Assembly (NCBI RefSeq): GCF_027497235.1 | Contig: NZ_CP114902.1 | Coordinates: 744,001-808,000, forward strand | Length of the DNA: 64,000 nucleotides | From: Micromonospora sp. WMMD1128 | Lineage (GTDB): Bacteria > Actinomycetota > Actinomycetes > Mycobacteriales > Micromonosporaceae | Direction of reading: 5' to 3' | In this document: positions 21,794 through 28,657 of the stretch, piece by piece | Numbering within the stretch: the first letter of the stretch is position 1 | Layout of the letters: every line of letters starts with the position of its first letter | Notes under the pieces: model-generated | Told to the model about the DNA's origin: nothing | What the model saw: the letters and a program-made list of their open reading frames with translations, nothing else | The model's database searches: none | Made by a program: the position numbers and the translations under genes

Positions 21794-22969
21794 ATGTCTG
21801 CGTCCACCCCGGACCCCGCTGATCCCGTCTTCCGGCTGCACGTCGGCGGCAAGATGGCCGTCGCCTCGACCGTGCCGCTGACCAGCCGGGAAGACCTCTC
21901 CCTCGCGTACACCCCGGGGGTTGCCCGGGTCTGCGAGGCGATCGCCGCCGATCCCGACCTCGCCGACACCTACACATGGGTGTCGCACACCGTCGCCGTG
22001 GTCACCGACGGCTCCGCCGTCCTCGGTCTGGGCAACATCGGCCCACGCGCCGCGCTGCCCGTGATGGAGGGCAAGGCGGTGCTGTTCAAGCAGTTCGCGG
22101 GCGTGGACGCGGTGCCGGTCTGCCTGGACACCCAGGACGTGGAGGAGATCGTCGCGGCGGTACGGGCGATCGCGCCCTCGTTCGGCGGCATCAACCTGGA
22201 GGACATCAGCGCCCCGCGCTGCTTCGAGGTCGAGCGTCGGCTGGACGAGGCGCTGCCCATCCCGGTCTTCCACGACGACCAGCACGGCACCGCGATCGTG
22301 GTGCTGGCCGCGCTGCGCAACGCCGCGACGCTGCTCAACCGCAAGCTCGGCGACCTGCGGGTGGCGGTCAGTGGGGCCGGCGCGGCCGGAGTGGCGGTCA
22401 CCAAGATGCTGATCGCCGGCGGCGTCGACCCGGCCCGGGTGGTGGTCTGCGACTCGCGCGGCATCATCGGCCGGCACCGCGACCTCACCGGCACCAAGGC
22501 CGAACTGGCCGAACTCACCAACGCCGAGGGCCGCCAGGGCGACGTCACCGAGGCGCTGCGCGACGCGGACGTGCTCGTCGGCGTCTCCGGCGGCCAGATC
22601 CCCGAGGCGGCGGTGGCCGGCATGGCCCCCGGCGGCATCGTCTTCGCGCTCGCGAACCCCACACCGGAGGTGCACCCCGAGGTGGCCGCCCGGCACGTCG
22701 CGGTGGTCGCCACCGGGCGCAGCGACTACCCGAACCAGATCAACAACGTGCTCGCCTTCCCGGGCGTGTTCCGCGGCGCGCTCGACGCCGGGGCCACCCG
22801 GATCACCGACGGGATGAAGGTGGCCGCCGCCGACGCCATCGCCGGCGTGGTGGCCGAGTCGCTGACCGCCGACGCGATCGTGCCGTCCCCGCTCGACCCG
22901 CGGGTCGCCCCCGCGGTGGCGGAAGCGGTCGCCGAAGCCGCCCGCCGCGACGGGGTCGCGCGCCGCTGA
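21794..22969 (+). CDS. Malic enzyme (malate dehydrogenase, decarboxylating)
   Basis: The 391-residue enzyme has the malic N-domain (LSLAYTPGVARVCEAI, GLGNIGPRAALPVMEGKAVLFKQFAG, FGGINLEDISAPRCFEVE, VFHDDQHGTAIV) and the NAD(P)-binding domain with VSGAGAAGVAV. It converts malate to pyruvate and CO2. It lacks the C-terminal phosphotransacetylase-like domain of larger MaeB proteins. ATG 21794 has GGAG upstream, and a TATGCT lies about 105 bases before the start. Cofactor preference cannot be read safely. Confidence 0.93.
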   Translation: MSASTPDPADPVFRLHVGGKMAVASTVPLTSREDLSLAYTPGVARVCEAIAADPDLADTYTWVSHTVAVVTDGSAVLGLGNIGPRAALPVMEGKAVLFKQFAGVDAVPVCLDTQDVEEIVAAVRAIAPSFGGINLEDISAPRCFEVERRLDEALPIPVFHDDQHGTAIVVLAALRNAATLLNRKLGDLRVAVSGAGAAGVAVTKMLIAGGVDPARVVVCDSRGIIGRHRDLTGTKAELAELTNAEGRQGDVTEALRDADVLVGVSGGQIPEAAVAGMAPGGIVFALANPTPEVHPEVAARHVAVVATGRSDYPNQINNVLAFPGVFRGALDAGATRITDGMKVAAADAIAGVVAESLTADAIVPSPLDPRVAPAVAEAVAEAARRDGVARR

Positions 22970-22970
22970 G

Positions 22971-23029
22971 GGTGTAAGGAAGGGGCCCTTCTTATCGCCT
23001 TTTGCATAGGAAGGGCCCCTTCTTAACGG
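22971..23029. repeat. GGGGCCCC-family palindromic repeat, copy 2
   Basis: It begins two bases after the malic enzyme stop. Arms TAAGGAAGGGGCCCTTCTTA and GGAAGGGCCCCTTCTTAAC surround a TTTTGCATA centre that differs from the other copies. Confidence 0.8.
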
Positions 23030-23055
23030 CCGCTCAGCTTGTTACGGTGCGGATC

Positions 23056-24009
23056 ATGCGTGCTGCCTATGCCTCGGCCTTCGACGCCGACAACCCGCTC
23101 GCCGCGCTCGCCGTCGGCGACCGCCCCGAGCCGACCCACCCGCAGGACGACTGGGTCACCGTGCGGGTGCGGGCCAGCTCGCTCAACCACCACGACCTCT
23201 GGTCGCTGCGCGGCGTCGGCCTGACCGCCGACCAACTCCCGATGATCCTCGGCTGCGACGCGGTCGGCACCGACCCGGACGGCAACGAGGTGGTCATCTA
23301 CCCGGTCGTGCCCACCCCGGGCGACCCGCGCGGGGTCTCCATCCTCTCCGAGCGCTTCCCGGGCACCTTCGCCGAGATGGTCTCCGTACCCCGGATGAAC
23401 CTGCTGCCGCTGCCCGACGGCCTGTCGGCCACCGACGCGGCGTGCCTGCCCACGGCCTGGCTCACCGCGTGGCGGATGCTCACCACCCGGGGCCGGGTCG
23501 CCGACGGCGAGTCGGTGCTGGTCCAGGGCGCCGGCGGTGGCGTGGCCACCGCGGCGGTCGCGCTCGGCGTCGCGCTCGGCAAACGGGTGTACGCGACCAG
23601 CCGCGACGCCGCCAAGCGGGAGCGGATCGCCGAGCTGGGCGCCACCGCGCTGGAGCCCGGCGCGCGCCTGCCGGAGCGGGTCGACGTGGTGATCGAGACG
23701 GTCGGTGCGGCCACCTTCGACCACTCGCTGAAATCGGCCGCGCCGATGGCCCGGATCGTGGTCTCCGGCGCGACCGCCGGGCACGAGCCCACAATCAACC
23801 TGCGCCGGGTCTTCGCCATGCAACTGGAGATCCTCGGCACCTCCATGGGCACCCCGGGCGAGCTGGCCGAACTGCTCGCGTTCTGCGCCGAGCACGGGGT
23901 CCGGCCGGTGGTGGACCGGGTGGTGCCGTTCAGCCGGATCGAGGAGGCGTTCGCCCGGCTGCACTCCGGCGAGGTGTTCGGCAAGGTGGCCATCGACCAC
24001 ACGGCCTGA
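23056..24009 (+). CDS. Zinc-type/quinone oxidoreductase (MDR family)
   Basis: The 317-residue medium-chain dehydrogenase has a GroES-like N-domain (ASSLNHHDLWSLRGVG, ILGCDAVG) and a Rossmann domain with VLVQGAGGGVATAAVALG. The cysteine cluster of the structural zinc site in classical alcohol dehydrogenases is not evident, so it is probably a quinone/enone reductase-like member using NADPH. ATG 23056 sits 7 nt behind TACGGT, indicating a leaderless mRNA. Palindromic repeats bracket the gene. Confidence 0.85.
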   Translation: MRAAYASAFDADNPLAALAVGDRPEPTHPQDDWVTVRVRASSLNHHDLWSLRGVGLTADQLPMILGCDAVGTDPDGNEVVIYPVVPTPGDPRGVSILSERFPGTFAEMVSVPRMNLLPLPDGLSATDAACLPTAWLTAWRMLTTRGRVADGESVLVQGAGGGVATAAVALGVALGKRVYATSRDAAKRERIAELGATALEPGARLPERVDVVIETVGAATFDHSLKSAAPMARIVVSGATAGHEPTINLRRVFAMQLEILGTSMGTPGELAELLAFCAEHGVRPVVDRVVPFSRIEEAFARLHSGEVFGKVAIDHTA

Positions 24010-24020
24010 GGCGGCGCGCG

Positions 24021-24077
24021 CGTTAAGCGGGGGCCCCTCCTCTACCGCAGGCGTTAACCGGGGCCCCCGCCTTACAG
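24021..24077. repeat. GGGGCCCC-family palindromic repeat, copy 3 (inverted)
   Basis: Its centre TCTACCGCAGGCGTTAA is the reverse complement of the centre of the copies at 25056 and 25707, so the element has an orientation. Its right end contains the TTA that is the stop codon of the minus-strand hydrolase (24072-24074). Confidence 0.8.
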
Positions 24078-25034
24078 CCGGTCGTCGAGGGTGGCCAGGT
24101 TGCCACTCGTCGCTTCGGCGGGGAGGCGCTTCTTCGCCGCCGGGTCGCCGTAAAGGGTCCAGCGGAGGAACTCGACAGTGGTGTCGGCGACCACCCGCAG
24201 CGCCTTCCCGTCACCCAGCAGCGCCCGGCCATGATCGCCCTTCGGCAGGCTGAGCATCGCCTTCGGCCACGGCACCGCGTCGAACACGGCCTTGCCCGCC
24301 GCGTACGACACCACCTCGTCCGCCTCGCCGTGCACGAACAACTGCGGCGCGGCGGCGCCGGCGAACCCGGTGCCCACGCCGAGCGCCGTACCGGCGAACA
24401 CGATCCCGGCGTCCAGCCGCTCGTCCCGGCCGGTGGTGAACAGCCCGATGGTGGTCACACCGCCGGCGCTGTGCCCGGTCGCCGCCACCCGCTCCGGATC
24501 CAGCCGGCCGCGCAGCGGATCGCCCGCCGCCTCGCCGAGCGCGAGCACCCGGGTCAACACGTACGACACGTCGGCCGGCTGGTTGAGCACGTCCAGCGGG
24601 TTGCCGTCACCACCCCGCGCGGTGTGCGGGAACCGCGGCGCGGCCACCACGAACCCGGCCGCCGCCCAGCGCGTCAACAACACCTGGTAGTCCTCCGGCC
24701 GGGCATCGAGACCGTGGCTGAACAGCACCACCGGGAACCGCCCGTCGGCCGCGCGGGCAGACCGCTCGGCGGTGCCGCCGGCCGCGCCCGTAGCCGGATA
24801 CCAGAGCGTCACCGGCAACGGCCGGTCGCCGTCGCGGTTCAGCTTCAGTTGGCGTACGCCGACCGCGAAGCTCTTGGTGGGCGCCTTGCCTTCGGCGACC
24901 CGCGGCGCGGGCGTGGTGGCCTGCGGTGGGGAATCGGGGGCGGGCCGCCCGGTCGGGACGGTCGGCTTCGAACAGCCGGCCAGGCCCGCGCCGAGCAGAG
25001 CGGCGGCAACCAGGGCAACGGAACGACGGCGCAT
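24072..25034 (-). CDS. Lipoprotein alpha/beta hydrolase (cutinase/PAF-acetylhydrolase-like)
   Basis: The 320-residue precursor has a lipoprotein signal peptide with lipobox LAGC (Cys21), a Pro-rich linker and an alpha/beta hydrolase domain: VVLFSHGLDARPEDY, AATGHSAGGVTTIG (nucleophile Ser), and a late DHGRAL with a candidate catalytic His. It resembles secreted polyester/platelet-activating-factor-type hydrolases. ATG 25034 lies 7 nt behind CACAAT (leaderless). A paralog with the same N-terminal organization is encoded at 25906-26946. Confidence 0.85.
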   Translation of the reverse strand: MRRRSVALVAAALLGAGLAGCSKPTVPTGRPAPDSPPQATTPAPRVAEGKAPTKSFAVGVRQLKLNRDGDRPLPVTLWYPATGAAGGTAERSARAADGRFPVVLFSHGLDARPEDYQVLLTRWAAAGFVVAAPRFPHTARGGDGNPLDVLNQPADVSYVLTRVLALGEAAGDPLRGRLDPERVAATGHSAGGVTTIGLFTTGRDERLDAGIVFAGTALGVGTGFAGAAAPQLFVHGEADEVVSYAAGKAVFDAVPWPKAMLSLPKGDHGRALLGDGKALRVVADTTVEFLRWTLYGDPAAKKRLPAEATSGNLATLDDRL

Positions 25035-25055
25035 GAACCCGATTGTGCCTCGCGG

Positions 25056-25113
25056 TTTTAAGGAGGGGCCCCCTCTTAACGCCTGCGGTAGAGGCGGGGC
25101 CCCCTATTAACAC
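25056..25113. repeat. GGGGCCCC-family palindromic repeat, copy 4
   Basis: TTTTAAGGAGGGGCCCCCTC, then the shared centre TAACGCCTGCGGTAGAGGC, then GGGGCCCCCTATTAACAC. It lies directly upstream of the minus-strand hydrolase promoter. The centre and right arm are identical to copy 5. Confidence 0.85.
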
Positions 25114-25147
25114 TCGGCGCGGGTGGCGGTGCGGCGGGTGGGGCGGG

Positions 25148-25681
25148 TCAGCTCGGCGGGCGGCCGTCCACCGACGCCTGGAGGCGGACCAGGTCGGCGG
25201 CATCCTTGGCGCGGCGGGGACGCTCGGGCATCCAGACCGGGAACATCTCCTTGAACTCGATCTGCGCGGTGACACTGATCACCGGTGCGGCGAGCGCCCC
25301 GATCCGGCCCTGCGGCGCGTCGAGCATCCCGTCCGGCAGGGGCGTGCCCGCCCACGGGCCGGCGCCGACGACCACCCGGCCGGCCGGATCCCGGTCCAGG
25401 TAGGCGAAGCTCAGCTCGACGTCGCCGCGAAGCAGGTCAAGCTGCTTGGTGGCCGGCATCCGCGGGTCGGGCCGCCAGCCCTGACCGCCGAGCCGGGCGG
25501 CCAACCGGTCGGCGTCGTGCCGCCAGCAGTACCAGTCGACGTCGACGTGCGGACGGCGCACCGTGCCGAGGTGGAAGTCCATCGCCCAGCCACCGCGCAG
25601 CCACACCTCGATCCCGGCCGCACCGGCCAGGTCGACGACGTCCCGGATGGCGTCCAGTTGCCGCTGCTCCAGCCCGTCCAT
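25148..25681 (-). CDS. Nucleotidyltransferase (aminoglycoside adenylyltransferase-like)
   Basis: The 177-residue protein matches the small nucleotidyltransferase fold related to aminoglycoside 2''-adenylyltransferases: VWLRGGWAMDFHLG, then RPHVDVDWYCWRHD with the paired Asp residues that bind metal. It lacks obvious substrate determinants, so a resistance function should not be assumed; such chromosomal homologues are often of unknown role. ATG 25681 lies 7 nt behind TAGCGT (leaderless). It is bracketed by two nearly identical palindromic repeats, suggesting that the gene and repeats may have moved or recombined together. Confidence 0.75.
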   Translation of the reverse strand: MDGLEQRQLDAIRDVVDLAGAAGIEVWLRGGWAMDFHLGTVRRPHVDVDWYCWRHDADRLAARLGGQGWRPDPRMPATKQLDLLRGDVELSFAYLDRDPAGRVVVGAGPWAGTPLPDGMLDAPQGRIGALAAPVISVTAQIEFKEMFPVWMPERPRRAKDAADLVRLQASVDGRPPS

Positions 25682-25706
25682 CAAGCCAACGCTACCGCCC
25701 GATGGG

Positions 25707-25765
25707 GGTAAGGAGGGGCCCCTTTTTAACGCCTGCGGTAGAGGCGGGGCCCCCTATTAACACCC
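25707..25765. repeat. GGGGCCCC-family palindromic repeat, copy 5
   Basis: GGTAAGGAGGGGCCCC at the left, the shared centre, and GGGGCCCCCTATTAACACC at the right. It lies upstream of the nucleotidyltransferase gene and next to a GC-only minisatellite. Confidence 0.85.
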
Positions 25766-25905
25766 TGCGGCAGCCGGCAGCCGGCAGCCGGCGGCGGGCG
25801 GCAGGCGGCGGCGGGCGGCAGGCGGCGGCGGGCGGCAGGCGGCGGCGGGCGGCAGGCGGCGGCGGGCGGCGGGCGGCGGCGGGCGGCGGGCGGCGGCGGG
25901 TGGGG
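25766..25905. repeat. GGCGGC(A/G)-type minisatellite
   Basis: First CGGCAGC units, then repeated units of the type GGCGGCGGGCGGCAG fill the whole gap between a palindromic repeat and the stop codon of the next hydrolase. It is almost devoid of T on this strand. Confidence 0.85.
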
Positions 25906-26946
25906 TCAGGCGGGGAAGGATCGGGTGGTGAACCTGGTGGTGTTGGGCGCGGCGGCGTCGGCGGGGAGGCGGCGCAGGGCGGCCCGGTCGCCGTAGAGCG
26001 TCCAGCGGAGGAAGTCGGTGGTGGTGGCGAGCACCTGGGCGAAACCGGAGCGGCCCGGGGTGAGGTATTCGCCGTGGCCCTGCCGGAGCAGGCTGAGGAA
26101 GGCGACCGGCCCGAGACAGCGAGCGTACGCGGCACGACCGATCGACTGCGGGACGATCCGGTCGGCCGTGCCGTGCACGAACAGCACCGGCGCGAGGGGG
26201 CGGGCCGGGCCGATGACCATCCGACCGCCGGCGATCACGATGCCCGCCCGCAACGGCACCGGGGGTGCGGACGCGAACATGCCGAGGGCGGTGTGACCGC
26301 CCGCCGAGTGCCCGGCGGCGGCGAGCCGGTCCATGGCCAGGTGCGCGCCGAGCGGATCGTCGGCGCGGGTGCTCAGGCGGATGAGGTGGCGGACCAGCCG
26401 CCAGGCGTCGGTCGGTTGGTGGCGGACATCGTCGCGGCTGAAATTCCGGGCCCGTTTGTTGGTGCGCGGATAGGTGGGCGCTACCACGACCAGACCGGCG
26501 GCCGCCCAGCGGCTGGTCAGCGGCGCGTGCAGCGCGGGCAGGCTGCGTAGCCCGTGGCTGTAGACCACCACCGGGAACCGTCCGGCGGCCACCGGTGCCC
26601 GAGCCCACACGTTCGGCCCGATCTCCGTGCCGGCGCTCGGCGCGGCGGCCGGTCGGTCCGGCCCGGGCCGGCGGGGGGAGGCCGCCGGGTCCACCGGGTA
26701 CCAGACGGTGACCGGTAGGGGCCGCGGGCCGTCCGGGTCGACGGTGAACTGCCGCATGCCCACCGGGTACGGGCGTTCGGGCGCGGGCCGGACGGCGGCC
26801 GGGATCGGGTCGGAGGTGGCGACGGCCGGCCCGCAGCCGGCCAGCAGCGCCGCCGTCAGCGCGGCTACCAGCCGCAGCGCCGCCGTCAGCGCGGCCACCA
26901 GCCGCAGCGTCGCCGTCAGCGCGGCCACCAGCCGCAGCGCCCTCAC
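25906..26946 (-). CDS. Lipoprotein alpha/beta hydrolase, paralog with expanded signal peptide
   Basis: The 346-residue precursor is related to the hydrolase at 24072-25034: LPVTVWYPVDP, VVVYSHGLRSLPALH, AAAGHSAGGHTALG (nucleophile Ser), FVHGTADRIVP and a late QGHGEYL. The N-terminus is a lipoprotein signal ending LLAGC, but its hydrophobic core consists of a 10-residue unit (LRLVAALTA plus A/T) repeated three times, encoded by 30-bp DNA repeats at 26851-26940. GTG 26946 sits 6 nt behind TACGGT (leaderless). Confidence 0.85.
   Translation of the reverse strand: MRALRLVAALTATLRLVAALTAALRLVAALTAALLAGCGPAVATSDPIPAAVRPAPERPYPVGMRQFTVDPDGPRPLPVTVWYPVDPAASPRRPGPDRPAAAPSAGTEIGPNVWARAPVAAGRFPVVVYSHGLRSLPALHAPLTSRWAAAGLVVVAPTYPRTNKRARNFSRDDVRHQPTDAWRLVRHLIRLSTRADDPLGAHLAMDRLAAAGHSAGGHTALGMFASAPPVPLRAGIVIAGGRMVIGPARPLAPVLFVHGTADRIVPQSIGRAAYARCLGPVAFLSLLRQGHGEYLTPGRSGFAQVLATTTDFLRWTLYGDRAALRRLPADAAAPNTTRFTTRSFPA
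26851..26940. repeat. Three 30-bp repeats encoding the signal-peptide core
   Basis: Units start at 26851, 26881 and 26911 and differ at only a few bases. As 30 bp is 10 codons, gain or loss of units lengthens or shortens the signal peptide without changing frame. Confidence 0.9.
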
Positions 26947-27106
26947 CCGTGCACCGTAGGCGACCGAGCGGTCGACCCGCGCCCGCCGTCCGGCCGGGCC
27001 GCGTCTCCACCGGCCGGATCGGTTTCGCCGCGAACGGGTGTCCGGACGCGCCGGGGCCGGCCCGGCGGGACCGTGCCGCCCGTCCCGCTTCGCTAGGGTC
27101 ACGCGC

Positions 27107-27280
27107 ATGACTGAGAACTACACCGATCCGAGCGGCAACACCGCGCAGTTCCGCGCCTTCGTGGACGCGCCCGAGTCGGCCGCGCCGGCGCCGGCGCCGT
27201 CACGGCTGCCGCTGATCGCCGGCGTCGGCGTGGTCGTCGTGGTCGTCGTCGCCCTGGTCGCCTGGCTCGCGCTCCGCTGA
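27107..27280 (+). CDS. Small single-pass membrane protein
   Basis: This 57-residue protein has an acidic/polar N-terminal half (MTENYTDPSGNTAQF...), an Ala-Pro linker and one C-terminal membrane segment (LPLIAGVGVVVVVVVALVAW) ending in Arg. I do not recognize a family; the topology suggests a tail-anchored protein with a cytosolic N-terminus. ATG 27107 is 7 nt behind TAGGGT (27094-27099), a textbook leaderless promoter, which supports real expression. Confidence 0.7.
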   Translation: MTENYTDPSGNTAQFRAFVDAPESAAPAPAPSRLPLIAGVGVVVVVVVALVAWLALR

Positions 27281-27309
27281 GCCCCGGACCTCCTTGATCC
27301 GCACCGGTA

Positions 27310-27356
27310 CGCCGAGGTGGCGGCATCGGCCTGGCAGCGATACCGCCACCTCGGCG
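27310..27356. terminator. Strong hairpin between convergent genes
   Basis: Nineteen-base arms (27310-27328 and 27338-27356), with 18 of 19 pairs, surround a 9-nt loop. It lies 30 bases after the small membrane-protein stop and could terminate both it and ackA. The outer flanks CTTGATC/GATCAAG are also inverted, resembling the dispersed palindromes elsewhere. Confidence 0.75.
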
Positions 27357-27362
27357 AAGTGA

Positions 27363-27541
27363 TGTCGATCAAGCGGGGCGGCGTGCGCCGTGTGGGCGGG
27401 AGCGTGTCGATCAAGCGGGGCAGCGTGCGCCGCGTGGGCGGGAGCGTGTCGATCAAGCGGGGCGGCGTCCGCCGTGTGGGCGGGAGCGTGTCGATCAAGC
27501 CATCCGGCGTCCGCCACGTCGGCGCGAGCGTGTCGATCAAC
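27363..27541. repeat. 42-bp tandem repeat, four copies plus a part
   Basis: Units beginning TGTCGATCAAGC start at 27363, 27405, 27447 and 27489, with a partial fifth at 27531. Each contains GATCAAG, and the array ends four bases before the ackA stop codon. Confidence 0.9.
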
Positions 27542-27544
27542 GGG

Positions 27545-28657
27545 TCAGGCGGCGAGCACGTCGCGGGTCTCGCGGGCGATCTCCCGTTCCTCGTCGGTGC
27601 CGACCACAAGCACCGCGACCTCCGCGCCGGCGGGGGAGACCACCCGGTCACCCGTACCGTCGTTGCGGGTGGGGTCGACGGTGATGCCGAGTCGGTCCAG
27701 CCCGGCCAACGACGCGGCCCGGACGGCGGCGGCGTGTTCACCGACCCCGGCGGTGAAGGCGATCGCGTCGACCCGGCCGAGCAGCGCGTAGTACGCGCCC
27801 ACGTAGCCGGTGATCCGGCGGCAGTAGACGTCGAACGCCAGTGTCGCGTCCGGGTCGCCGGCGTCCCGGCGGGCCAGCACCTCCCGCATGTCGTTGACGC
27901 CGGTCAGGCCGAGCAGGCCGCTGCGGTGGTTGAGCAGGTCGTCGATCTCGTCCACGTCCATCCTGCCCTCGCGGCGCAGGTGGAAGATGATCGTCGGGTC
28001 GAGGTCGCCGCTGCGGGTGCCCATCACCAGCCCTTCCAGCGGGGACATGCCCATCGAGGTGGCCACGCTCCGGCCGCCAGCCACCGCGCACGCGCTCGCG
28101 CCGTTGCCCAGGTGCAGGCTGATGGTGTTCAGTTCGGCGTACGGCCGGTCGAGCAGTTCGGCGGCCCGCCGGGACACGTACGCGTGCGAGGTGCCGTGGA
28201 AGCCGTACCGGCGGATGTCGTATCGGTCGGCGGTGGCCCGGTCGATGGCGTAGGTGGCGGCGGCCTCGGGCAGGGTGTGGTGGAACGCGGTGTCGAAGAC
28301 CGCCACCTGCGGGGTGTCCGGCAGCGCCTCCCGGGTCACCCGGATGCCGGCGAGGTTCACCGGGTTGTGCAGCGGGGCGAGCGGGACGAGATCCTCGATC
28401 GCGGTGACGACCGCGTCGTCGATGCGCACCGGGCTGCTGAACCGTCGCCCGCCGTGCACCACACGGTGCCCGACGCCGGCGAGCCCGTCGAGGTCGAGCC
28501 GGTCGAGGATCTGCCGGACGGCGGCCTCGTGGTCGGCCGGTCCGCCGTCCGGCTCACCGATCCGTTCGACGGTGCCCTTGTCGAGGACCTGGTCACCGTC
28601 GTACAGCCGGTATTTGACGGACGAGGATCCACTGTTGAGGACCAGGATGCGGCTCAT
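27545..28657 (-). CDS. ackA: Acetate kinase
   Basis: The 370-residue ASKHA-fold kinase starts MSRILVLNSGSSSVKYRL and has GVGHRVVHGG, RRYGFHGTSHAYVSRR, LHLGNGASACAV, MGTRSGDLDP and FTAGVGEHAA. It interconverts acetyl phosphate and acetate with ATP/ADP. The start codon directly abuts the pta stop (TAA-ATG), so the two genes are co-translated as pta-ackA. Length and motifs are normal. Confidence 0.97.
   Translation of the reverse strand: MSRILVLNSGSSSVKYRLYDGDQVLDKGTVERIGEPDGGPADHEAAVRQILDRLDLDGLAGVGHRVVHGGRRFSSPVRIDDAVVTAIEDLVPLAPLHNPVNLAGIRVTREALPDTPQVAVFDTAFHHTLPEAAATYAIDRATADRYDIRRYGFHGTSHAYVSRRAAELLDRPYAELNTISLHLGNGASACAVAGGRSVATSMGMSPLEGLVMGTRSGDLDPTIIFHLRREGRMDVDEIDDLLNHRSGLLGLTGVNDMREVLARRDAGDPDATLAFDVYCRRITGYVGAYYALLGRVDAIAFTAGVGEHAAAVRAASLAGLDRLGITVDPTRNDGTGDRVVSPAGAEVAVLVVGTDEEREIARETRDVLAA

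Noticed and set aside
25148..25681. Antibiotic-resistance gene call for the nucleotidyltransferase
   Set aside because: Only the general fold and metal-binding Asp residues are visible; aminoglycoside specificity cannot be deduced.
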